Shown here piece after piece: positions 25,617 through 33,096 of a stretch of 64,000 nucleotides of DNA. The notes beneath the pieces were generated by a model, which saw only the letters and a program-made list of their open reading frames with translations, searched no databases and was not told the DNA's origin. The stretch spans positions 930,001 to 994,000 of the forward strand of contig NZ_JAEMQH010000001.1 in the NCBI RefSeq assembly GCF_016820575.1, in the 5' to 3' direction. The translations under genes and the position numbers were made by a program. The number at the start of each line of letters is the position of its first letter. Position 1 is the first letter of the stretch. Origin of the DNA: Marinobacter sediminum. GTDB lineage: Bacteria; Pseudomonadota; Gammaproteobacteria; Pseudomonadales; Oleiphilaceae.

Positions 25617-27176
25617 ATGGCCCGTTCAACCGGACTTTTGGATACTCTCCTCACCAGCCCCACCACGGAACGGTATAGGGTCGGATTCAGCCTGCTGTTT
25701 CTCCTCGGCGTATGGCTGACCGTTGGTTCTTTCAGTCAGGGCATGCCCAATAGCATGTTGCTGATGGCGGCTGCCGTTATCGGCGGCTACATGGCGATCA
25801 ACATCGGTGCCAACGATGTTGCCAACAACGTCGGCCCGGCCGTTGGTTCGGGCGCCCTGTCACTCGGCGCCGCCGTCATTATAGCGGCAATTTTCGAATC
25901 GGCCGGGGCGTTGATCGCCGGCGGCGATGTGGTCTCCACCATCAAGGGTGGCATCATCGATCCGTCCTCGTTGAGCGACAGTCAGTCCTTCGTTTGGTTG
26001 ATGACGGCTGCACTTCTGGCCGGCGCGCTCTGGCTTAATCTGGCTACCTGGATGGGGGCACCGGTTTCCACCACGCATTCTATTGTTGGTGGTGTTCTGG
26101 GTGCCGGTATTGCGGCCGGCGGCTGGGGTATTGCCGATTGGGCTGTGATGGGCAAGATTGCCGCCAGCTGGGTGATCTCACCAGTGCTGGGTGGCGCTAT
26201 GGCGGCACTGTTCCTGTTCTTGGTCAAGAAAACCGTCCTCTACCGCAAGGATGTAATTCCGGCGGCGCGCACCTTCGTGCCGATACTGGTGGCGATCATG
26301 GCCTGGGCCTTTGGCACCTACCTGATGATCAAGGGTGTCAAAAAGGTTGTGAAGGTCGACTTCCTGGACGCGGCCCTGATCGGCCTGCTGGCGGCTGCGA
26401 TCGTCTATTTCGCGGTCCGCACCCTGGTCGGCCGTCGCGCAGCGACCATGGAGAATAATGCCGCCGGTGTGAACACACTGTTCACCTGGCCATTGATCTT
26501 CGCAGCCGCGTTGCTCAGTTTCGCCCACGGCGCCAATGACGTCGCCAACGCCATTGGTCCGCTGGCGGCGATCAACGATGCGCTGTCATCCGGTGGCGTA
26601 GTGACCTCCGCCAGCATCCCGCTGTGGGTGATGATGGTCGGTGCCCTGGGTCTGGCGGTTGGTTTGATGCTGTTCGGCCCCCGCCTGATCAAGACTGTGG
26701 GTAGCGAAATTACCGAGCTGGACAAGACCCGCGCCTTCTGTGTCGCGCTCTCGGCCGCCTTGACCGTTATCGTGGCGTCCCAGCTGGGGCTGCCGGTCAG
26801 CTCCACCCACATTGCCATCGGTGGCGTGTTCGGTGTTGGCTTCCTGCGGGAATACCTGAAGTCCAACTACGCGACCCAGCTGCACAAGATCATGGAGCAC
26901 CATGATGAGGACGAGCAGAAGCGTCTGAAGCCGTTCCTGGATAACTTCCGCGATGCCTCCGTTGAGGAGATGGAAGATCTGCTGAAGCAGGCCAAGAAGA
27001 AAAAGCAGGTGCCGCTGTCGAAATCCGAGCGCAAGCGCCTGAAGAAGATTTACCGGGAAGAGATGGTCAAGCGGTCGCACTTGTTCAAGATCGCCGCAGC
27101 CTGGATCATCACGGTTCCGGCCTCCGCAATCATGGCCGCCCTCCTGTTCTTCACCCTGCGCGGGCTGATGATCTGA
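25617..27176 (+). CDS. pit: Inorganic phosphate transporter, PiT family
   Basis: A 519-residue, 10-12 segment inner membrane transporter driven by cation symport. The duplicated family signature is clear: IGANDVANNVGPAVGSGAL (about residues 62-80) and AHGANDVANAIGPLAAI (about 303-320), with SSTHIAIGG near 395. A charged cytoplasmic insertion rich in Lys/Glu (about residues 430-485) precedes the final membrane segment. The ATG at 25617 is chosen because the conserved sequence begins there; the in-frame TTG at 25560 adds an unlikely leader. No Pho box was found upstream, consistent with low-affinity constitutive Pit-type uptake. Confidence 0.92.
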   Translation: MARSTGLLDTLLTSPTTERYRVGFSLLFLLGVWLTVGSFSQGMPNSMLLMAAAVIGGYMAINIGANDVANNVGPAVGSGALSLGAAVIIAAIFESAGALIAGGDVVSTIKGGIIDPSSLSDSQSFVWLMTAALLAGALWLNLATWMGAPVSTTHSIVGGVLGAGIAAGGWGIADWAVMGKIAASWVISPVLGGAMAALFLFLVKKTVLYRKDVIPAARTFVPILVAIMAWAFGTYLMIKGVKKVVKVDFLDAALIGLLAAAIVYFAVRTLVGRRAATMENNAAGVNTLFTWPLIFAAALLSFAHGANDVANAIGPLAAINDALSSGGVVTSASIPLWVMMVGALGLAVGLMLFGPRLIKTVGSEITELDKTRAFCVALSAALTVIVASQLGLPVSSTHIAIGGVFGVGFLREYLKSNYATQLHKIMEHHDEDEQKRLKPFLDNFRDASVEEMEDLLKQAKKKKQVPLSKSERKRLKKIYREEMVKRSHLFKIAAAWIITVPASAIMAALLFFTLRGLMI

Positions 27177-27275
27177 TCCGGTAGGCTGGCTGTCTCTGGC
27201 CACTTTGGCCATACTATTTAGCAAGAACGGGGGCGCGTCTGTGCCCCCGGCAACCGATTATCCGTGGAGTGAACA

Positions 27276-27542
27276 ATGAGTACATCTGTTGAAAGCCAAC
27301 AGGCCAAGATGATTGATGAGTTGAGGGTGTTCATCAAGAAAGTCTTGAGCGAGCCGACCATCGCCGTCAAGTCCATGGAAATTGCCCGCAAGTATCGCAA
27401 CGAGCCCAATGCGAACGAGATCATCGCCCGGGAAATCAGCGCGAATACGACGATCCGGATTCCGGAGAGCTGGAGCAAGGCGGACCACATGTTTCTCGAT
27501 ATCATCCACGAGGTGCTGGATGACGAAGAGGCGCTTTACTAA
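27276..27542 (+). CDS. Small hypothetical protein, predicted mostly helical
   Basis: An 88-residue protein that I do not recognise. It is charged (many Glu, Lys, Arg), with no signal peptide, membrane segment or cysteine, and looks helical: an N-terminal helix with DELRVFIKKVLSEP, a central YRNEPNANEIIAREIS stretch and an acidic C-terminus (HEVLDDEEALY). A GTGGAGTG ribosome site precedes the ATG, and codon use resembles the neighbours, so it is probably real. It lies 99 bases after the phosphate transporter and is followed by the structured repeat at 27571. Confidence 0.65.
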   Translation: MSTSVESQQAKMIDELRVFIKKVLSEPTIAVKSMEIARKYRNEPNANEIIAREISANTTIRIPESWSKADHMFLDIIHEVLDDEEALY

Positions 27543-27570
27543 GGCTGATTCACATATCGGAGCGGGGAGG

Positions 27571-27660
27571 CCAGGTGCCGGACCCAAACCGTGCGGAGCC
27601 ATGGATGGCGGAGCCGAGCGTACAGGGAGGTATTTACAGCGTGTTTGGGGCCGGTATCTG
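27571..27660 (+). repeat. Structured dispersed repeat, copy A
   Basis: Starts 28 bases after the stop of the small gene, in its sense orientation. Outer arms CCAGGTGCCGGACCCAAAC (27571-27589) and GTTTGGGGCCGGTATCTGG (27641-27659 or so) pair with three mismatches. Between them lies the core GTGCGGAGCCATGGA TGGCGGAGC (27591-27614), identical to the core of the copy at 29980-30071. Likely a folded RNA or DNA element in the 3' untranslated region. Confidence 0.7.
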
Positions 27661-27678
27661 GACTTGCCGCAGGCTAAC

Positions 27679-27710
27679 TCCATGGCTCCGCACAATTTTT
27701 GAAACGCCCC
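27679..27710 (-). repeat. Structured dispersed repeat, partial copy C
   Basis: On the minus strand TGTGCGGAGCCATGGA (27694-27679) repeats the first 15-16 bases of the core, preceded by a G-rich stretch like that of the other copies. It lies about 55 bases after the panP stop, in panP's sense orientation. With the core of copy A it also forms a perfect 15-bp inverted repeat (27591-27605 with 27679-27693) between two convergent genes. Confidence 0.6.
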
Positions 27711-27748
27711 CCGGCCAACTCATCCGAAGTTCTCGGGGGTAGTCAGGT

Positions 27749-29425
27749 TTAGGCCTGCTTGGCACTCAGTTCGTGCTGCTTCAGCACCGCATCGGCCATC
27801 TGATGCAGAATCCGCATTTCGTCCTCAATCCCTTCTTCCGCCGACAGCTCCCGCTGTTCGATCAAGATATCGCTCAGGATTTCCCGCGTGGTTAGCGGGT
27901 TCGCCAGAACCACCCGGAACACGATGCACGGAAAATGGTAGTAGCGTGAAGGTTCCAGCCGGGTCCGTGAGACAAAGGCCTTGCCCCGCTCGCGCTGGGT
28001 TTTCTGGATGAACTTGGTGATGCGGTTCAGACAGGTATTGAGCTTTTCCGCTTGCAGCGGATCCGCTATTTTCAGGGCGTTCTGGACAGATTCCGGACAG
28101 TAGCGGTAGGTCAGTATGTTCAGCTCGGGCTTGGTGATCAGCTCGAAATCTGGCTCGGCATTGATCATCTCCGCAAAGGTATGGGCTTTCTCGATGCCCT
28201 GATCGATCAGAATCTCATAGCCTTCCCGCGCAAGAATCTTCAGGCCCGAGTGAATCAGCATCGACATGCCCGGGCGGGAGCCCTCCAGAGTGGTGCTGCC
28301 AAGATCCCGGGAGCCCTTACGGATGATGTACTGGGCGTGATGCTCGACGGCACTGGCCAGGCTCGGATCCTTGAACACCACCAGGCCAACACCCATGGGC
28401 ACATAGAGCTGCTTGTGGGCATCGAAGGTGACTGAGTCGGCCTTCTCGATGCCTCGCAGCAGGTGCTTGTGAGAGCGGGAAAACAGGGTGGGGCCACCCC
28501 AGGCAGCGTCCACGTGGAAGTGGGCGCCGAATTCCCGGGCTATGTCAGCCATGCCATCGAGGGGGTCGACGTTGCCGGTTTCGGTGGTGCCCGCCACGCC
28601 ACAGATGGCCATGACCTTGATCTTCTGGCGATGCAGCTCCAGGCATTTGTCCCGCAGGGCGTCGGTCTGGATGCGGTTGTCGTCGTCGGTGTCCACCGGT
28701 ACCAGGGCTTCGCGGCCGAGGCCGAGTACGTCGGCGGCTTTGCGCAGGGAGTAATGCCCGCGTCGGGATACCACGATGGCGGCGCCTTCATAGCCATAGT
28801 ATTTCAGTGCCCGGAACAGGCCTTCCTGATGCAGACCGCGGAAGCTGCCCTCGGCCGGGAAGGCACGGTTGCGCGCGACCCACAGTGCGGTCAGGTTGGC
28901 AACCGTGCCGCCGGAGCACATGGCGCCCAGGGCATAGCGGGGGTCGTGCATCCACTTGCGATAGAAGGCGCCGTCTTCTTCATAGACCAGGCGGTGAATC
29001 ATGCCCAGGACCTGGCGCTCCATGGGCGTGAAGGCCTTGGAGGTCTCGGTTTTGACCAGGTTCTGGTTCAGCGCAATCATGATTTTCGACAGCGGCAGCA
29101 TGAAGTACGGCAACGCGGACGTCATGTGACCGATGAAGGCGGGGGAGGCGGTGTGGACCGAGTTGGCCACCAATTTGTCGAGCAGAAATTGCGCCTGCTC
29201 AGACACGAAGACGGGTTTTTCCGGGATGGCGTAGTCGGAGAAGTTCTTTTCGACGTCCGACAGGTCCCGTTCAACCGCAACAATGTGTTCCTGCAGAAAA
29301 CCGGCAAGGTTGTTGGAGATGTTCTGGTCGATCCGGCTCAACGTGGATTCCGGAGCCTCGGGCACCGTGAACACGCGATACATCGCCTCGACTGAGGCCT
29401 GGGCGGATTTTTTCTTTCCGGTCAT
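27749..29425 (-). CDS. panP: Pyridoxal-dependent aspartate 1-decarboxylase PanP
   Basis: A 558-residue group II PLP decarboxylase. HVDAAWGGP and the PLP-lysine motif TFDAHKQLYVPMG are clear, and the N-terminal stretch HTASPAFIGHMTSALPYFMLPLSKIMIALNQ (given here in two parts of one region) closely recalls the Vibrio PanP type, which makes beta-alanine from aspartate in place of the pyruvoyl enzyme PanD. A glutamate decarboxylase-like role is the alternative. The ATG at 29425 is preferred over a GTG three codons earlier; neither has a good ribosome site. A DUF503 gene lies upstream on the same strand after about 190 bases. Repeat copies lie on both sides. Confidence 0.85.
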   Translation of the reverse strand: MTGKKKSAQASVEAMYRVFTVPEAPESTLSRIDQNISNNLAGFLQEHIVAVERDLSDVEKNFSDYAIPEKPVFVSEQAQFLLDKLVANSVHTASPAFIGHMTSALPYFMLPLSKIMIALNQNLVKTETSKAFTPMERQVLGMIHRLVYEEDGAFYRKWMHDPRYALGAMCSGGTVANLTALWVARNRAFPAEGSFRGLHQEGLFRALKYYGYEGAAIVVSRRGHYSLRKAADVLGLGREALVPVDTDDDNRIQTDALRDKCLELHRQKIKVMAICGVAGTTETGNVDPLDGMADIAREFGAHFHVDAAWGGPTLFSRSHKHLLRGIEKADSVTFDAHKQLYVPMGVGLVVFKDPSLASAVEHHAQYIIRKGSRDLGSTTLEGSRPGMSMLIHSGLKILAREGYEILIDQGIEKAHTFAEMINAEPDFELITKPELNILTYRYCPESVQNALKIADPLQAEKLNTCLNRITKFIQKTQRERGKAFVSRTRLEPSRYYHFPCIVFRVVLANPLTTREILSDILIEQRELSAEEGIEDEMRILHQMADAVLKQHELSAKQA

Positions 29426-29618
29426 AGGTACCACACATGTTCAGCGGTTATCCGCTGGGCCGATTCCGAACGCCCGACGGATATGGCCGGAGTGTCGGTC
29501 CGGCGATTCAAAACTGGCCACCTGCGGTCAGCAGGCGCTCTGAGATCCCTGAAGAGCGGTAGTATACGGACTGGCGAAGTCATGCGCTACAAGGCCCATT
29601 TGTAGTGTAGATAGTGGC

Positions 29619-29957
29619 TCAGAGAATTTCCCGGTGCACGTCCAATATGGCCGCGTCTACGCGCTCTTCAATGGCCTTTTCAACCTGATCGAGGCGTTGG
29701 GTGATCTGCTGGGATGAGGTGCCAAGGGCCGCGATGGTCCAGGTCGCGCAATCCAATGCATCCAGGTCCGCGGTCTCCGCAACGGCCAGGTCTGGCTCTT
29801 TGCCCCACACTGCGCGCAGGGCGGTAAAGACCTTGCGCTTGGCCTTGAGGTCTTCGCAGCCATAGAGCTGGAAGTGCAGGGTCAGTACACCCACGTGCGG
29901 GGTAATCACCGGCTGTGCGCTGGACTGGTTCAGTAGTTTTCTCAGGGCTTCAGACAT
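29619..29957 (-). CDS. DUF503-family protein
   Basis: A 112-residue cytoplasmic protein of the DUF503 (YlxP-like) family: HFQLYGCEDLKAKRKVFTALRA and VAETADLDALDCATWTIAALG correspond to the family's SLKEKR and VAEV..QD..W motifs, followed by a C-terminal helix. Members are ferredoxin-like folds sometimes linked to ribosome biogenesis in Firmicutes, but the function in gammaproteobacteria is unknown. It lies between the AidB-like dehydrogenase and panP, all on the minus strand; the spacing on both sides makes co-transcription uncertain. Confidence 0.75.
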   Translation of the reverse strand: MSEALRKLLNQSSAQPVITPHVGVLTLHFQLYGCEDLKAKRKVFTALRAVWGKEPDLAVAETADLDALDCATWTIAALGTSSQQITQRLDQVEKAIEERVDAAILDVHREIL

Positions 29958-29979
29958 TTTAATCCGTGCATGAGGGGCC

Positions 29980-30071
29980 GGGGCGAAGTCTCTGAAACCC
30001 GCTCAAGCACGTCCATGTGACGCTTGAGCTCCGCCATCCATGGCTCCGCACAGTTTCAGAGACTCCGCCCC
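29980..30071 (-). repeat. Structured dispersed repeat, copy B
   Basis: Arms GGGGCGAAGTCTCTGAAAC (29980-29998) and GTTTCAGAGACTCCGCCCC (30053-30071) pair over 19 bp with one mismatch. Inside are a second hairpin (GCTCAAGC 30001-30008 with GCTTGAGC 30022-30029) and the 24-base core (30051-30028 on the minus strand) shared exactly with copy A. It begins 38 bases after the stop of the AidB-like gene, in that gene's sense orientation. Confidence 0.8.
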
Positions 30072-30109
30072 GCCTCCTCCTTGGCTTGCTTCAGGGACGT
30101 TTAATATCC

Positions 30110-31810
30110 TTAGCCTACTACAGGTGTTGCCCGTTTGATAATGGCCGCTGCATCCGTGCCCGAAGGCAGGTTGCCGTAATTCATGCCGCCGGCTGATTGC
30201 AGGCGTGAGGCGCAGAAGGCGTCGGCAACTGCAGGGTCGGAGTGGCGCAGCAGGAGGGATCCCTGCATGACCAGCGCCATGCGATCAACCAGGTTGCGGG
30301 CCCGGTACTGGATATCGCTGAGGTCGCCGAAATCCTGCTGCAGCTGGGCCAGGAACAGATCGAAACGGCGGTCGGCACCTTTGGCTTCGGAGGCTTCGCG
30401 GAAGAACGCATCCAGGGTTTCCGGTTCTTTTTGCAGTGCGCGGAGGGTGTCCAGGCACTGAACGTTACCGCTGCCTTCCCAGATGGCGTTGACCGGTGAT
30501 TCCCGGAACAGCCGGGGCATGATGCAGTCTTCCATCACGCCGCTGCCGCCGATGCACTCCATGGCCTCGTAGGCGTGGTTGGGGGTGCGCTTGCAGATCC
30601 AGTACTTGCCAACCGGCGTGGCCAGGCGTGCCAGCAGGCGTTCGTGTTCCTGGTCCTGATTGTCCAGGGCGCGGGCGATTCGCAGGGTGTAGGCCAAAGC
30701 CGCTTCGCTTTCCACCGCCAGATCGGCCAGGACATTTTGCATCAGGGGTTGCTGGTTCAGGCGGTTGCCAAAGGCGCTGCGATGGCGACAGTGGTGGGTG
30801 GCCTGTGCCACCGCCTGGCGCATGCCAGCGGCGCTGCCGATCATGCAGTCAAAGCGGGTCATGGCCACCATTTCAATGATGGTCGGCACGCCTCGGCCTT
30901 CTTCGCCAACCATCCAGGCCAGGGCGCCGCGCAGTTCCACTTCGCTGGAGGCGTTGGCGACGTTGCCCATCTTGTTTTTCAGACGCTGGATCTGCCAGGG
31001 GTTCTTGCTGCCATCGGGGCGCCAGCGGGGCATCAGGAAGCAGGACAGGCCGCCGCGGGAGTGCGCCAGCACCAGGAAGGCGTCGCACATGGGAGCCGAG
31101 ACAAACCACTTGTGGCCAACCAGTTCGTAGGCCTGACCCGGGCCCTCGGTGCCGACCGCGAAGGCCTTGGTGCTGTTGGCGCGGACATCGCTGCCGCCCT
31201 GTTTCTCGGTCATTGCCATGCCGATGGTGACGGAGGCTTTCTGGCTGTCGGGTATGTTGCGCGGGTCGTAGCTGTTGGCAAGGATGCGCTGCTCCCAGTC
31301 CCGGGCCAGCTCGGGCTGTTTCCGGATGGAGGGGATGGCGGCGAACGTCATGGTGATGGGGCAGCCGTGCGCAGCTTCTACCTGGGAGTGCATGAAGTAC
31401 TTGGCGGCCCGGGCCACGTGGGCACCCTTGCCAGGATTGGTCCACGGGCTGCTGTGCAGGCCATGTTCCAGGGCAATGGTCATCAGGTCGTGGTAGGCCG
31501 GGTGAAATTCCACCTCGTCGGTGCGGTGACCGAAGCGATCGTGGGTCTGGAATACCGGCTTGTTGCTGTTCGCCTTGAAGCCCAGATCAATGGTGGCTGC
31601 AGCGCCTGCGAGTGCGCCAAACGCTCTTAATTCCGGCGTGGCAGCGTCGGCACCCTCCCGGATGACCGCTTCCTGCAGAGCCGTGTCCTGCTCGAACAGG
31701 TTGTAGTTCTCCAGTGCCGGGGGCTGGTTGACCACTTCGTGGGTGCTGGCCAGGTATCGGTCTTCCGAGCCGTTCGTTGGAGTCTCGGGGTGAGGCTGCC
31801 GCGCGTTCAT
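30110..31810 (-). CDS. AidB-like acyl-CoA dehydrogenase
   Basis: A 566-residue flavoprotein of the acyl-CoA dehydrogenase superfamily, closest in its visible motifs to E. coli AidB: MTEKQGGSDVRANST, GHKWFVSAPMCDAF, MTRFDCMIGSAAGMRQA, QQPLMQNVLADLA and ESPVNAIWEGSGNV. AidB is induced by alkylation stress and binds DNA through a C-terminal region; its isovaleryl-CoA dehydrogenase activity is weak. Here the C-terminal domain is somewhat longer than a classical dehydrogenase. The ATG at 31810 has an AGGAGA site. It starts 2 bases after the stop of a TetR gene, so the two are co-transcribed and not controlled by an Ada site. Confidence 0.87.
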   Translation of the reverse strand: MNARQPHPETPTNGSEDRYLASTHEVVNQPPALENYNLFEQDTALQEAVIREGADAATPELRAFGALAGAAATIDLGFKANSNKPVFQTHDRFGHRTDEVEFHPAYHDLMTIALEHGLHSSPWTNPGKGAHVARAAKYFMHSQVEAAHGCPITMTFAAIPSIRKQPELARDWEQRILANSYDPRNIPDSQKASVTIGMAMTEKQGGSDVRANSTKAFAVGTEGPGQAYELVGHKWFVSAPMCDAFLVLAHSRGGLSCFLMPRWRPDGSKNPWQIQRLKNKMGNVANASSEVELRGALAWMVGEEGRGVPTIIEMVAMTRFDCMIGSAAGMRQAVAQATHHCRHRSAFGNRLNQQPLMQNVLADLAVESEAALAYTLRIARALDNQDQEHERLLARLATPVGKYWICKRTPNHAYEAMECIGGSGVMEDCIMPRLFRESPVNAIWEGSGNVQCLDTLRALQKEPETLDAFFREASEAKGADRRFDLFLAQLQQDFGDLSDIQYRARNLVDRMALVMQGSLLLRHSDPAVADAFCASRLQSAGGMNYGNLPSGTDAAAIIKRATPVVG

Positions 31811-31812
31811 GG

Positions 31813-32445
31813 TTATCTCCTGGTGCCGGTCAGTCCCTGCATGCAAAAGCGGATGATGGCATTGACCAGCGCATCGGTGTTGTCAGGTGTCGCCGCCGGA
31901 TTCTGGCCGGCCTGGGTTGGTGACAGTGGGCCTACAAGGCTTTCCGCAATGGCACCTACCAGGCAGGTACTGCTCTGGCGGGCGTCCTGATCCGGCAGGC
32001 AGCCTTCGGTAATGCCTTCGCGAATCGCCGTTTCGAACAGGCTGGCGTAGGCCTTGCGGTACTTCAGTCGTTCTTCTTCTACTTTCGGGTCGACCGGCTC
32101 TGCTATCAGCGACCACGCCATCATGGGCCCGCGCAGGGCGCGTTCGGCAAATTGCCGTAGTGCCGTTTCCAGACGGGTTGCGGTGTTGCCCTCGGTTGCC
32201 AGCGCTTCTGCGACCTTGTCGACCTCGCGCTGAGTGGCCAGCCGGAATACGCCGGCAAACAGCTCTTCCCGGGATTCGAAATGCCGGTAAATGGTGCCTG
32301 TGGCAACGCCCGCGAGATCTGCAATTCGGGTAATACGAGCACTTCGGAACCCGCCATCCATAACGCACTGGAAGGTGCAGTCAACAATCCGTTGCCGCGC
32401 CTCGGCCTTGCGCTGGCGCATCTTCTCCGTTTCACGATAAGCCAT
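31813..32445 (-). CDS. TetR-family regulator of the AidB-like gene
   Basis: A 210-residue regulator with an N-terminal helix-turn-helix (about residues 14-60: ITRIADLAGVATGTIYRHFESREELF) and a helical ligand-binding C-terminus. It is the first gene of a two-gene operon with the AidB-like dehydrogenase, which suggests it senses an acyl-CoA or related metabolite and represses both. A candidate operator TGAAT-CACT-ATTCA lies 20 bases upstream of its start. Confidence 0.88.
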   Translation of the reverse strand: MAYRETEKMRQRKAEARQRIVDCTFQCVMDGGFRSARITRIADLAGVATGTIYRHFESREELFAGVFRLATQREVDKVAEALATEGNTATRLETALRQFAERALRGPMMAWSLIAEPVDPKVEEERLKYRKAYASLFETAIREGITEGCLPDQDARQSSTCLVGAIAESLVGPLSPTQAGQNPAATPDNTDALVNAIIRFCMQGLTGTRR

Positions 32446-32464
32446 GCCGGCTCCCTAGAAGTAG

Positions 32465-32478
32465 TGAATCACTATTCA
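32465..32478. promoter_or_regulatory. Candidate TetR operator
   Basis: TGAAT (32465-32469), CACT, ATTCA (32474-32478) is a 14-base inverted repeat with 5-base arms, 20 bases upstream of the TetR gene start. The spacing and form fit autoregulation by a TetR dimer; assignment is by position only. Confidence 0.5.
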
Positions 32479-32720
32479 TTCTTTGTGTCAATTTCATGGG
32501 TTCCTGATTGAGCCTCATTTTGTCACATAAAATCAGTGCTTTATTAGCAGTTACAAAAAATTACAAAAAATGGGTTTGATTGAAATAGCGCAGTCACCGA
32601 AACAGGATTATAAAGACGCCAAGACGACGCCAAAGCCGGCCGTTCGTCGAGACTGAGTGTAGTTGCCCTGCGGGGCGCGCCGGCACTCGATTCTCTGTTT
32701 TCGTTGATGGGGAGAGCATC

Positions 32721-32942
32721 ATGAGTGAATTCGACGAAAGCAATCTTGAACAACCCGGAAACTGGGGCCACGACAGCGATGATAATCATTCCATTGCTGG
32801 ACGGGCGCGGGTTCGGGCGCAGCTGCAGGCTGATATCGAGGCTTACCTGAGCCAGGGTGGTGAGATCCATGAGATCGATACCCTCTTCCGCTCAGACGCA
32901 CCGCGTAAAGTCGCTGTAGGTTTTAACAACCGATCCTTGTGA
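32721..32942 (+). CDS. Small SutA-like protein
   Basis: A 73-residue acidic protein. Its second half (LQADIEAYLSQGGEIHEID, then SDAPRKVAVGFNNRSL) recalls the conserved C-terminal part of Pseudomonas SutA, which ends in FLxRGGxxxEI...PP+K...YGSRPI and binds RNA polymerase in slow-growing cells. The long acidic N-terminus of SutA is much shorter here, and the final YGSRP is replaced by FNNRS. The ATG has a GGGGAG site. The gene stands alone in a 650-base interval between the TetR regulator and the lipase chaperone. The relationship is from memory of the SutA motif and is tentative. Confidence 0.6.
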   Translation: MSEFDESNLEQPGNWGHDSDDNHSIAGRARVRAQLQADIEAYLSQGGEIHEIDTLFRSDAPRKVAVGFNNRSL

Positions 32943-33096
32943 TTAATGCCAGATCAGGTCGGGGCGATTAGTCCCGACTCTGTTTTTGACGCTGTTCTCG
33001 GCAGTTGGTCCCGCTCTGGTCTATCCTCGTGCCATTCCCTTCTGGCGGTTCTGAAGCAATACGCCAGCACCCAAACACCACGGATTCGCGCTGACC

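Noticed and set aside
27571..30071. A composite transposon carrying panP and DUF503 between inverted repeat copies
   Set aside because: There is no transposase or target-site duplication, and the orientation of each copy is explained by its position behind a gene's stop codon.
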